Shown here in pieces: positions 1 through 5,292 of a DNA stretch of 6,098 nt. The notes below the pieces were generated by a model, which saw only the letters and a list, made by a program, of their open reading frames with translations, had not been told where the DNA came from and searched no databases. Both the position numbers and the translations under genes were made by a program. The stretch comes from JAHJQQ01 sp964458835. GTDB lineage: Bacteria > Pseudomonadota > Gammaproteobacteria > Thiohalobacterales > Thiohalobacteraceae. The DNA lies in NCBI GenBank assembly GCA_964458835.1, contig CAYWKV010000177.1, positions 1 through 6,098 of the forward strand. Direction: 5' to 3'. How positions within the stretch are numbered: the stretch's first letter is position 1; each line of letters opens with the position of its first letter.

Positions 1-113
1 GCCCGCCCTCCGTCCGCAAGCCCCTGATAGGCCTGGGGTCAGGGTATGCCGCGCAGGCGCAGCAGCGCCCCGCGGGGCGGAACCTCTTGGCTATATTATG
101 CCACAATATCAAA
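1..113. other. Left-edge intergenic sequence, no supported gene
   Basis: All three forward frames run into stops by about position 129 and no start codon with a credible ribosome binding site is visible on either strand. A short open stretch ending in TAG near 111-113 could be the tail of a gene that lies to the left, but its translation has no recognisable motif. A GC palindrome (CCCCGCGGGG) sits near 68-77 without a T-run. From about 88 the base composition turns abruptly AT-rich, consistent with entry into a promoter region. Confidence 0.3.
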
Positions 114-142
114 TAGTTATTTCTTAGTTATGTGAATATGAT
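114..142 (+). promoter_or_regulatory. Candidate sigma70-type promoter in AT-rich patch
   Basis: The stretch from about 88 to 145 is strikingly AT-rich in an otherwise GC-rich window. The best -10 match is TATGAT at 137-142 (five of six consensus bases). A weak -35 match, TAGTTA at 114-119, lies 17 nt upstream, with more A/T sequence before it that could act as an UP element. Transcription would begin near 149-151 and run into the hairpin-rich region ending at the 408-436 terminator. The -35 box is poor, so this rests mainly on composition and on the downstream terminator. Confidence 0.35.
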
Positions 143-148
143 CGAGTC

Positions 149-436
149 TCAGCCGGGTAACGGGCCGTCAGGCCGACGATCCCGGCGGCGCCCCAAAAAT
201 ACCTCCGGGACCCCCTCACCCTCGGGGGCAAAGCAGGCTAGACTATGGCTTCGCCAAGGCCGCTTGGCCCTGGCCCGGTATCCCCGTTTCCAGCATGAAG
301 GGCATGTCCGTGCCCTGGGGCATATCGGTACTCGGATCGCTGATTCACTGCCAACTGGTTCGCGCAACTCCAAGTGGTGGTTAACAGGGGGCGATTTCGA
401 GACTTTGAACCCCGCCGACGAGGCGGGGTTTTTTTT
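149..436 (+). ncRNA. Candidate structured RNA or attenuated leader
   Basis: No convincing protein is encoded here, yet the stretch lies between a promoter-like patch and a strong terminator, giving a predicted transcript of about 290 nt. Local pairing visible by eye: GCCGGG 152-157 with CCCGGC 181-186, enclosing a GGCC/GGCC hairpin at 163-174; CCCCC 211-215 with GGGGG 224-228; GCCAAG 253-258 with CTTGGC 263-268 around a GCCG tetraloop; GGGCA 300-304 with TGCCC 311-315; then the terminator stem. It could be an independent small RNA, or the 5' leader of the transglycosylase gene that starts 127 nt after the terminator, with the terminator acting as an attenuator. I compared it from memory with 6S RNA, tmRNA, RNase P RNA, 4.5S RNA and the TPP, cobalamin, glycine and c-di-GMP (GEMM) riboswitches and found no match. 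GC-rich DNA forms hairpins by chance, so confidence is low. Confidence 0.28.
408..436 (+). terminator. Rho-independent terminator
   Basis: A perfect 9-bp stem pairs 408-416 (AACCCCGCC) with 422-430 (GGCGGGGTT) around a five-base loop (GACGA). It runs directly into an eight-base T-run at 429-436. This is a classic forward-strand intrinsic terminator. It lies upstream of the transglycosylase gene and does not end any visible coding sequence, so it must close a noncoding transcript, act as an attenuator, or insulate the gene from readthrough. Confidence 0.87.
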
Positions 437-562
437 GGCCGGACGCCGCGCTGGATTCCGAGCGCATTCCGGCGTACATATGCGCGGGTGTCCCGACACG
501 CATCACGCCGACGGACATACCCCATCGGTTCGTTTTCATACACGAGCAGCCACGCGCACCGT

Positions 563-2458
563 ATGCACGCACTCACCCCTACGTCGCCGCGCGCGTCGCG
601 GCATCCCCGTGTCCGCGCCGCGCTGCTCCTGTGCGGCGCCGTCCTCGCCACACCGGCGAGCGTTCCGGCCGCGCCGCTGGATCTGCCACTGCGGGTGCCG
701 ATCGCGCTGCTCGAGGAATCGCTGCGCGACGATCTCGGGCTGCAGGACAGCGGCCTGACGGAGGTCTTCCACGAAGGGGCCTGCCGCACCGTGCGCCTCG
801 GCGATCTGCGCGTCGGCGTCGTGGACCGACAGATCCGTCTCACCGCGCACGCCCGCGTGACCTATGGCACACAGTGGCTGGGCGCCTGCGTGACCCCCGT
901 GGACTGGCGCGGCGACGCCGTGTTCACGCTCGAGCCCTACATCACCGAGGACGAGCGCCTGCGCTACCACCTCCTCGACCTGCAGCTGAGCGACGCCGGC
1001 GGGGGAACGGGCCTGACCACGGGGCTGATCCGCAACCTGCTCGGCCGCGTCATACAGCCGCCGCTGGAATCCTTCCAGATCGACCTCAAGCCGCCGCGCG
1101 CCGAGGTGGCCGCGGTGCTGCACGACTTCATCCCCGGCAGCCGCGTGGCGGAAATCGACGCCATCCTCGCCAGCGCACGCACCGGCGCGGCCCAGCTGGA
1201 GGCGGACAACCTCGTGGTGCCGCTGCACTTCGAGGTGCCGGACCATTATCTCGCCCAGGTGCCGCCCCGCATCGCCGCCTCCGAGGCCCCGCTGACGGAA
1301 GAGGAACTCGCGCGCTTCGCCGAAGCCAGCCGGCACTTCGACGCCTTTCTGGTCTACATCGTGAAGGCCCTCGGGTTGGAGACCCGCGACCCCGAGCTGC
1401 GCCTGCGCCTGCTGGAACTGCTGCTGCAGACCCGCTACGAAATCGCCGCCACGCTCGCCGGCGAGGGCCTGAGCGGCGGGACCGACCCCGTGCGGGCGCT
1501 GTTCACCGAGGCGTGGCAGTCTCTGCACCAGCTCGTCATCGAGGCCGGGCGCGCCGATCAGCTGCGCGGCCGGCTGCTGCCCTACCTGTCCTTCCTGAAT
1601 GCCGGTGACGCACTGTTCTTTCTCGACCACACCGCCCCGGGGCTCGGCATCGAGGTGTCGGCCGATGGCCTGCGGCGGCTGGCACGCGCCATCCACCCGG
1701 ACGATCCGCGTGATCCGCTGAAGTACGACTGGGAGACCGATCCCTTCCTGCAGGAACTGTTCGACGAGGGCGAGCTGCCGCCCCTGCCGGTGCCGAACGG
1801 ACTCGGCGGACGCTGGCTGGATTTCCTGATCCCGCTCGCCCATGCGGAGGAACTCGGCGAGGAGATCGAACAGTATTCCCAGCGGCTGCAGCACTGGGTG
1901 CCGGCCGCGAACGAGCTGGTGGCGTACCGCACGGTGGTGGGCGCACTGCTGAAGGCCGTACTCGCCCGCGAGACCGGCCGCGTCAGACTGGAAAGCGGTG
2001 AGGCCGACGCCTTCCGCTACATGGTGCCGGCGACGGCGCTGATCGAGAGCTGCTGGCGCCAGTACGTGCGCGACAACGATACGATCACCCACGTCCGCTC
2101 ACCCAGCGGCAGCGTCGGGATGATGCAGATCAATCCCCAGGTCTGGCGCGGCATCTTCGATGTCGAGCGCCTGCAGACCGACACCGGCTACAACGTCCAT
2201 GCCGGCACCCGCATCCTGCTGCGCTACCTGCGCCTGTATGCGCGGCCGGTCGCGAAACGGACCGGCGAGCCGGAGGACGTCGTCCGCGCCAGCTACGCCG
2301 CCTATCACGCCGGGCCGAAGGCAGCCGCGCGTTTCCTCGACCCGGAACTGCGTCCCAGGCTCCGGCAGATCGACGAGAAGTTCTGGACCCACTACCAGGG
2401 CCTGCGCGACGGCGGCAGCGTGGATCTGCAGTCCTGCAGCGTCCGCCCGGCGGGTTGA
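563..2458 (+). CDS. Exported SLT-domain lytic transglycosylase with large novel N-terminal region
   Basis: The product is 631 residues. The C-terminal part (about 485-612) is an SLT/lysozyme-like lytic transglycosylase domain. Such domains cleave the MurNAc-GlcNAc bond of peptidoglycan in the periplasm, forming 1,6-anhydroMurNAc. Visible motifs are ALIES with catalytic Glu495, the SGSVGMMQINP block (515-525), NVHAGTRIL (544-552) and ASYAAYHAG (576-584), in the usual order. Residues 1-37 form a signal peptide: basic region, hydrophobic AALLLCGAVLA, small residues before a likely cleavage near VPA-A. Residues 38 to about 480 match no domain I recognise; the first 180 look beta-rich with amphipathic strands, and about 245-345 look helical. 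The frame is open back to 374, but that extension translates the terminator and is basic and non-conserved in look. ATG 563 places the signal peptide correctly, although no good Shine-Dalgarno precedes it. The gene converges on ycgL with a 23-nt gap. The enzymatic class is confident; the role of the N-terminal region is unknown. Confidence 0.9.
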   Translation: MHALTPTSPRASRHPRVRAALLLCGAVLATPASVPAAPLDLPLRVPIALLEESLRDDLGLQDSGLTEVFHEGACRTVRLGDLRVGVVDRQIRLTAHARVTYGTQWLGACVTPVDWRGDAVFTLEPYITEDERLRYHLLDLQLSDAGGGTGLTTGLIRNLLGRVIQPPLESFQIDLKPPRAEVAAVLHDFIPGSRVAEIDAILASARTGAAQLEADNLVVPLHFEVPDHYLAQVPPRIAASEAPLTEEELARFAEASRHFDAFLVYIVKALGLETRDPELRLRLLELLLQTRYEIAATLAGEGLSGGTDPVRALFTEAWQSLHQLVIEAGRADQLRGRLLPYLSFLNAGDALFFLDHTAPGLGIEVSADGLRRLARAIHPDDPRDPLKYDWETDPFLQELFDEGELPPLPVPNGLGGRWLDFLIPLAHAEELGEEIEQYSQRLQHWVPAANELVAYRTVVGALLKAVLARETGRVRLESGEADAFRYMVPATALIESCWRQYVRDNDTITHVRSPSGSVGMMQINPQVWRGIFDVERLQTDTGYNVHAGTRILLRYLRLYARPVAKRTGEPEDVVRASYAAYHAGPKAAARFLDPELRPRLRQIDEKFWTHYQGLRDGGSVDLQSCSVRPAG

Positions 2459-2463
2459 TCCGG

Positions 2464-2482
2464 GCACCGGGGCGTCTGGTGC
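2464..2482. terminator. Weak hairpin between convergent genes
   Basis: GCACC at 2464-2468 pairs with GGTGC at 2478-2482 around a nine-base loop, in the short gap between the transglycosylase stop codon (2456-2458) and the ycgL stop codon (2482-2484), which it touches. It might help termination in both directions, but the stem is only five pairs and no T-run follows on either strand. It may be chance. Confidence 0.2.
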
Positions 2483-2730
2483 TACTGCAGCGCCATGTCC
2501 TGCGGCGGCGGCATCTGCAGATAGTAGCCCTGCTCACGCAGCAGCCGCCGCACCTGCTCCGGATCGGCCTGCGCCAGCGCCCGGCCGGGCGCGAGTTCCA
2601 GTTCCATCACCCGTTCCAGACGGCCGAGCATGCCCAGCAGCGCCTCCGGCACGCGCGAGAAGTCGTCCTCGCGTTCGATGTACAGATAGGTATCCGCCCG
2701 ACGGTGGCCCTTGTAGATGACGCATTTCAC
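2482..2730 (-). CDS. ycgL: YcgL domain-containing protein
   Basis: An 82-residue protein matching the YcgL family over essentially its whole length. The E. coli protein shares CVIY at the start, the TYLY block with the acidic/DDFSRVPE stretch, and the C-terminal EQGYYLQ-PPP signature (here residues 67-76). The family is a small alpha/beta cytoplasmic domain found in Gammaproteobacteria; its biochemical function is not established. The start is taken as GTG at 2728-2730 because GGGAGG (plus-strand 2740-2745) lies nine bases upstream and homology begins at MKCVIYK. An in-frame ATG at 2790 would add 20 residues unlike the family and overlap the upstream gene. The gene lies 22 nt downstream of yjjV on the same strand and is probably co-transcribed with it. 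Confidence 0.91.
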   Translation of the reverse strand: MKCVIYKGHRRADTYLYIEREDDFSRVPEALLGMLGRLERVMELELAPGRALAQADPEQVRRLLREQGYYLQMPPPQDMALQ

Positions 2731-2739
2731 GTTGTCAAT

Positions 2740-2745
2740 CCTCCC
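2740..2745 (-). promoter_or_regulatory. Ribosome binding site deciding the ycgL GTG start
   Basis: On the minus strand this reads GGGAGG, nine bases before the GTG codon at 2730-2728 and inside the gap after the yjjV stop. It is the strongest Shine-Dalgarno in the window and is the reason for preferring the GTG over the longer ATG start. It also suggests that ycgL is translated independently within a shared mRNA rather than by coupling. Confidence 0.75.
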
Positions 2746-2752
2746 GAAGGTG

Positions 2753-3526
2753 TCATGCGCGCGCCGCCAGTCCCAGCACCTCGACGGCATTGCGTGTGGT
2801 GCGCTCGGCGACCTGTTCGGGCGGTTCGTCGCGCACGGCCGCCAGCGCCTGCAGGCAGTCGGGAAGGTATTCCGGGCTGTTGCGTTCGCCGCGGTGGGCG
2901 GCGACGGTCATGTCGGGCGCATCCGTCTCCAGCACCAGCGCCTCCAGGGGCAGTGCCTGCGCGAGCCGCCGCAGCTTGCTGGAGCGTTCGTAGGTGAGCA
3001 TGCCGCCGAAGCCGAGCTTGAAGCCGAGGTCGATATACTGCGCCGCCTGCGGCAGGCTGCCGTTGAAGGCGTGTGCGATGCCGCCCGTCACGCGGATGCG
3101 CTTGAGCGTCGCCAGCATGGCGTCGTGCGCCTTGCGCACGTGCAGCACCACCGGCAGGCGGCAGTCGCGCGCGACGGTCAGCTGCGCCTCGAACAGACGC
3201 TGCTGGCGCTCGCGGTCGAGTCCGGCGACGAAATAATCCAGACCGATCTCGCCGATGGCCACGGGGTGTTCGCGCTCCACCCACTCCGCCAGCGCGTCCA
3301 CGTCGGTATCCCGGTGCCGGTCCACGTACACGGGATGCAGTCCCAGCGCCGGCAACAGACCGGGCTCGCGCCGGCACAGATCGGTGAGGAATCCCCAGCC
3401 GTCCGCGGTGACCGCCGGCACCATCATCCGCGTGACGCCGGCGGCGCGCGCCCGCGCGAGCACGGTGTCGCGGTCGGCATCGAACTCCGCGACGTCGATG
3501 TGGCAATGGGTGTCGATCAGCTCCAT
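2753..3526 (-). CDS. yjjV: TatD-family metal-dependent hydrolase, YjjV-like
   Basis: The 257-residue product has the length and motifs of TatD-type amidohydrolase-superfamily enzymes, which are metal-dependent TIM-barrel proteins reported to act as nucleases. Metal-ligand motifs are all present: DTHCH (His7, His9), GEIGLD (Glu93), VVLH (His129), IAHAFNG (His152) and LETDAPD (Asp202). Several blocks fit E. coli YjjV better than TatD: ALGLHP (60-65), GEIGLDYF (92-99), HAFNGSLPQA (152-161), GFGGMLTY (172-179) and LVLETDAPDM (197-206). The exact substrate of YjjV-type proteins is unsettled. ATG 3526 gives a protein beginning MELIDTHCHID as the family does; no Shine-Dalgarno precedes it, and a -10-like hexamer ends six bases upstream, suggesting a leaderless message. 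ycgL follows 22 nt downstream. The subfamily label rests on remembered similarity and is less certain than the TatD family call. Confidence 0.92.
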   Translation of the reverse strand: MELIDTHCHIDVAEFDADRDTVLARARAAGVTRMMVPAVTADGWGFLTDLCRREPGLLPALGLHPVYVDRHRDTDVDALAEWVEREHPVAIGEIGLDYFVAGLDRERQQRLFEAQLTVARDCRLPVVLHVRKAHDAMLATLKRIRVTGGIAHAFNGSLPQAAQYIDLGFKLGFGGMLTYERSSKLRRLAQALPLEALVLETDAPDMTVAAHRGERNSPEYLPDCLQALAAVRDEPPEQVAERTTRNAVEVLGLAARA

Positions 3527-3532
3527 GGCGCC

Positions 3533-3538
3533 ATTCTA
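3533..3538 (-). promoter_or_regulatory. Candidate -10 element of yjjV, implying a leaderless mRNA
   Basis: The minus strand reads TAGAAT (five of six matches to TATAAT), then GGCGCC, then the ATG of yjjV. A transcript starting at the normal distance from this -10 would begin at or within a base or two of the start codon. This fits the missing Shine-Dalgarno. The -35 region is weak (CTGAAC with an 18-nt spacer). The whole candidate promoter overlaps the outer end of the inverted-repeat element. Confidence 0.4.
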
Positions 3539-3557
3539 ACCGCAGTGCCGCAGACCG

Positions 3558-4038
3558 TTCAGCCACGAAATCCACGAAACCCACGAAAATCATTTGGACA
3601 AAACCCAGCCACGGAAAACACGGAAAGCACCGACATGTTTAAGGGGCTTCTGAGTAATTCGTCATACCGTCATTGCGAGCGACGCGAAGCAATCTCCCTC
3701 TACGGTAGATCAGTAGTTTGGAGATTATTCGCTGCGCTCACCCCTGCGGGCGTTCTGCGCTCGCAAGCTCGCTGGTGCCGCGTCGCTGCGCCCATAGAAC
3801 CCCTTCGGGGTTCATTACGGGTACCTTATCCTGCGGATCAAGGCATCCTCGCAATGACGAATAAATCAGAGGCTCTTCAATGCGTTTTGCGATCGGTGCC
3901 CGCAGCACTCTCGGCGTGACACCTGGGCCGTTATGGCGCCGCGCTCGCCAGCCTCCCTATCGTCCGTGCTTTCCGTGTTTTCCGTGGCTGGGTTTTGTCC
4001 AAATGATTTTCGTGGGTTTCGTGGATTTCGTGGCTGAA
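3558..4038. repeat. MITE-like element with 73-bp perfect inverted arms
   Basis: Positions 3558-3630 and 3966-4038 are exact reverse complements over 73 bp, flanking a 335-bp core. Beyond the arms, matching continues for only three more bases after one mismatch. Each arm is built of short tandem units: CCACGAAA with one extra base repeated three times with a 9-nt period (3563-3589, mirrored at 4008-4033), then CCACGGAAAACACGGAAAG. The element has no transposase and no convincing coding sequence, so if mobile it would be non-autonomous. No target-site duplication is evident: the flanks ending at 3557 and starting at 4039 differ. Such CCACGAAA/CACGGAAA sequence is, as I recall, a recurrent intergenic repeat in various environmental bacteria. 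It sits between the diverging yjjV and GH17 genes, reaching within 32 and 53 nt of their start codons. In RNA form either strand could fold into a long hairpin. Confidence 0.85.
3639..3880. repeat. Inner imperfect inverted repeat of the ATTGCGAG type
   Basis: Nested inside the 73-bp arms is a second inverted pair. CGTCATTGCGAG at 3668-3679 is the exact reverse complement of 3848-3859. An outer segment, 3639-3665, matches the reverse complement of 3854-3880 at about 21 of 27 positions. The left copy carries about eight extra bases that duplicate CGTCAT. The sequence CGTCATTGCGAGCGA..GCGAAGCAATCTC resembles a dispersed intergenic repeat that I recall from many proteobacteria. Within the core there is also a perfect hairpin, GAACCCC/GGGGTTC (3797-3813). 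No gene is supported in this region. It may be an older repeat into which, or around which, the outer arms formed. Confidence 0.6.
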
Positions 4039-4053
4039 ATGGTTTTTTTCCAC

Positions 4054-4059
4054 GATAAT
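4054..4059 (+). promoter_or_regulatory. Possible -10 box for the GH17 gene
   Basis: GATAAT (five of six consensus bases) lies 32 nt before the ATG at 4092, just past the right arm of the inverted-repeat element and a T-run. A -35 box at standard spacing would fall at about 4031-4036 (TGGCTG), inside the repeat arm, and matches poorly. The evidence is only this single hexamer. Confidence 0.25.
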
Positions 4060-4091
4060 GCGGCCCTCGTCTGACCGGACACTTGACCGTC

Positions 4092-5048
4092 ATGCCCCGC
4101 CCCGACCGCATCCTGTCCGCCCTCGCCTTCGCGGCCCTGCTCGCCCTCGTCGGCTGCGGCGGCGGGCCCGAGCGTATGCCGCTGGCGACGGCGCTCGCGA
4201 CCCAGCGCTTCGTCGCCTACGTGCCGCGCAGCTTCGCCGTCAGTGCGGGCCGCACGCAGGCTGCGACCGCGGACGGCATCGCCGACGACCTGCGGCGCCT
4301 GCGGCCGCACTTCTCAGGCCTGATCACCTACGGTCTCGGCGACGGCCAGGCGCAGATCGTGCCGCTCGCGGCGGCCGCCGGCTTCGAGGCCATCGCCGTG
4401 GGCGTCTGGGAGCCGCGCGACCGTGCCGAACTCGATCGGGCCATCGGGCTGGCCGAGCGTTACCCGCGGCAGGTGATCGCACTGATCCTCGGCAACGAGG
4501 GCCTGTTCTGGAAGCGCTACACGGCGGCCGACCTGCGCGCCGCCGCGGCCTATGTGCGCGAACGCCTGCCCGGCGTGCCGCTGACCACCAGCGAGCCGTT
4601 CGCGCACTATTTCGATTCGCCCGATGCGACCGCCCTGCTCGAACTGGATCTGCTGATGCCGAATGTCCACCCGATGTTCGAGCCCTGGTTCGATCCCGCG
4701 AATGTCGAACAGTCCGTGGCCTTCGTCGCCGAGGTCGTGGCCCGATTGCGCGGCCTCACGCCCAAGCCCATCCTGGTGAAGGAGACCGGGCTGCCGAGCG
4801 CGCCGGCCGACCGCGGCTTCGACGAGGCGCGACAGGCGGCGTTCTGGCGCGGGCTGGCGCATGCCATCCCCGCCGGGCCCCTGCAGAACCCCGCCTACTT
4901 CGAGGCCTTCGATGCCCCCTGGAAGCCACAGGAGCTCGTGGCGCAGTTCGGACGGCTCGAGCCTGCGGAAGGACACTGGGGGCTGTTCCACCGGGACGGC
5001 AGTCCCAAGCAGGTGGTCGAGGGCCTGCCGCCGTTGCAGCGAGACTGA
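4092..5048 (+). CDS. GH17-family glycoside hydrolase lipoprotein
   Basis: A 318-residue protein with a lipoprotein signal peptide: MPRPDR, hydrophobic ILSALAFAALLALVG, and a lipobox LVGC with Cys22. There is no Asp at +2, so outer-membrane sorting is expected by the E. coli rule. The mature part reads as a small single-domain TIM barrel of glycoside hydrolase family 17 (exo-beta-1,3-glucanase-like). Visible blocks are GLITYG (76-81), AVGVWEPRD (102-110), LILGNEGLF (131-139, proposed acid/base Glu136), LMPNVHPMFEPW (188-199), ILVKETGLPS (227-236, proposed nucleophile Glu231), YFEAFDAPWK (269-278) and the closing EGHWGLFHRDGSPK (293-306). The family cleaves or transfers beta-1,3-glucan; the bacterial substrate might be a periplasmic or secreted glucan, which is inference. 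An in-frame TTG at 4083 would add three residues; ATG 4092 is preferred. No clear Shine-Dalgarno is visible. The gene stands alone, with a repeat element on each side. Confidence 0.88.
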   Translation: MPRPDRILSALAFAALLALVGCGGGPERMPLATALATQRFVAYVPRSFAVSAGRTQAATADGIADDLRRLRPHFSGLITYGLGDGQAQIVPLAAAAGFEAIAVGVWEPRDRAELDRAIGLAERYPRQVIALILGNEGLFWKRYTAADLRAAAAYVRERLPGVPLTTSEPFAHYFDSPDATALLELDLLMPNVHPMFEPWFDPANVEQSVAFVAEVVARLRGLTPKPILVKETGLPSAPADRGFDEARQAAFWRGLAHAIPAGPLQNPAYFEAFDAPWKPQELVAQFGRLEPAEGHWGLFHRDGSPKQVVEGLPPLQRD

Positions 5049-5120
5049 CCGTCTGCGGCACGGCATCGACGACCGCCCATTCAACTATTGAACAGTCTTA
5101 TTGAGCATTACCTGACCGGT

Positions 5121-5241
5121 TGACACCTGTAGGAGCGGGCTGAAGGTGAGGCGCTTGCGCCGAGAAGCCGCCCTGGGGCGCTGCCCGCGAACGGGTATAT
5201 CACCATCCGTTCGCGGGCAAAGCCCGCTCCTACAGGTGTCA
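5121..5241. repeat. REP/BIME-type palindromic repeat
   Basis: A perfect 21-bp inverted pair (5121-5141 with 5221-5241), containing TGTAGGAGCGGGCT and its complement, encloses a second perfect 13-bp hairpin, TGCCCGCGAACGG (5182-5194) with its complement at 5207-5219 around a 12-base loop. A smaller GGCG/CGCC hairpin lies at about 5150-5161. The GTAGGAGCGGGCT..CCCGCGAA core is the common REP sequence of pseudomonads and relatives, usually mobilised by a separate RAYT (TnpA-REP) transposase, which is absent here. The right arm is followed by a T-rich stretch (about 5241-5248), so the folded transcript could also terminate or stabilise the GH17 mRNA, whose stop lies 72 nt upstream. Confidence 0.87.
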
Positions 5242-5292
5242 TATTTTTGGTAATCCCAACAGTACCGTCCCCTGGATCATCGCGGAACTCTC

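Noticed and set aside
149..436. tmRNA, 6S RNA, RNase P RNA, or a GEMM, TPP or cobalamin riboswitch
   Set aside because: GGGGGCGATTTCGAG near 387-401 and GGGGGCAAAGC near 224-234 superficially recall tmRNA and c-di-GMP riboswitch fragments, but the neighbouring conserved elements of those families are absent.
374..562. In-frame 63-codon extension of the transglycosylase gene upstream of ATG 563
   Set aside because: It would translate the terminator stem and T-run at 408-436 and put a basic, unfamilial stretch ahead of a good signal peptide. A GTG at 488 is also possible but would bury the signal peptide about 25 residues in.
132..758. Forward open frame of 208 codons across the leader region
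   Set aside because: It reads through the terminator hairpin and into the transglycosylase gene in another frame, and the translation is low-complexity and Arg-rich with no domain.
536..2092. Long open frame (518 codons) on the minus strand opposite the transglycosylase gene
   Set aside because: Its translation is rich in Gln, Arg, Gly and Ala with no recognisable motif, as expected for an antisense shadow of a GC-rich gene, while the plus strand carries a clear signal peptide and SLT motifs.
3563..3628. CRISPR-like short tandem repeats (CCACGAAA units)
   Set aside because: The units are 9 nt apart with no unique spacers and no cas genes, and they are part of an inverted-repeat arm.
2717..3919. 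400-codon plus-strand frame opposite yjjV and ycgL
   Set aside because: It is antisense to two genes with clear family motifs, continues into the repeat element, and has no motif of its own.
3880..4074. Small open frames (including one ending in a GFVDFVAE-type peptide) across the inverted repeat
   Set aside because: These translate the repeat arm; the peptide periodicity simply reflects the 9-nt tandem units, and no ribosome binding site or family resemblance is present.
4058..5104. 348-codon alternative plus-strand frame overlapping the GH17 gene
   Set aside because: The translation is Arg/Ala-rich and featureless, while the overlapping frame has a lipobox and both GH17 catalytic motifs.
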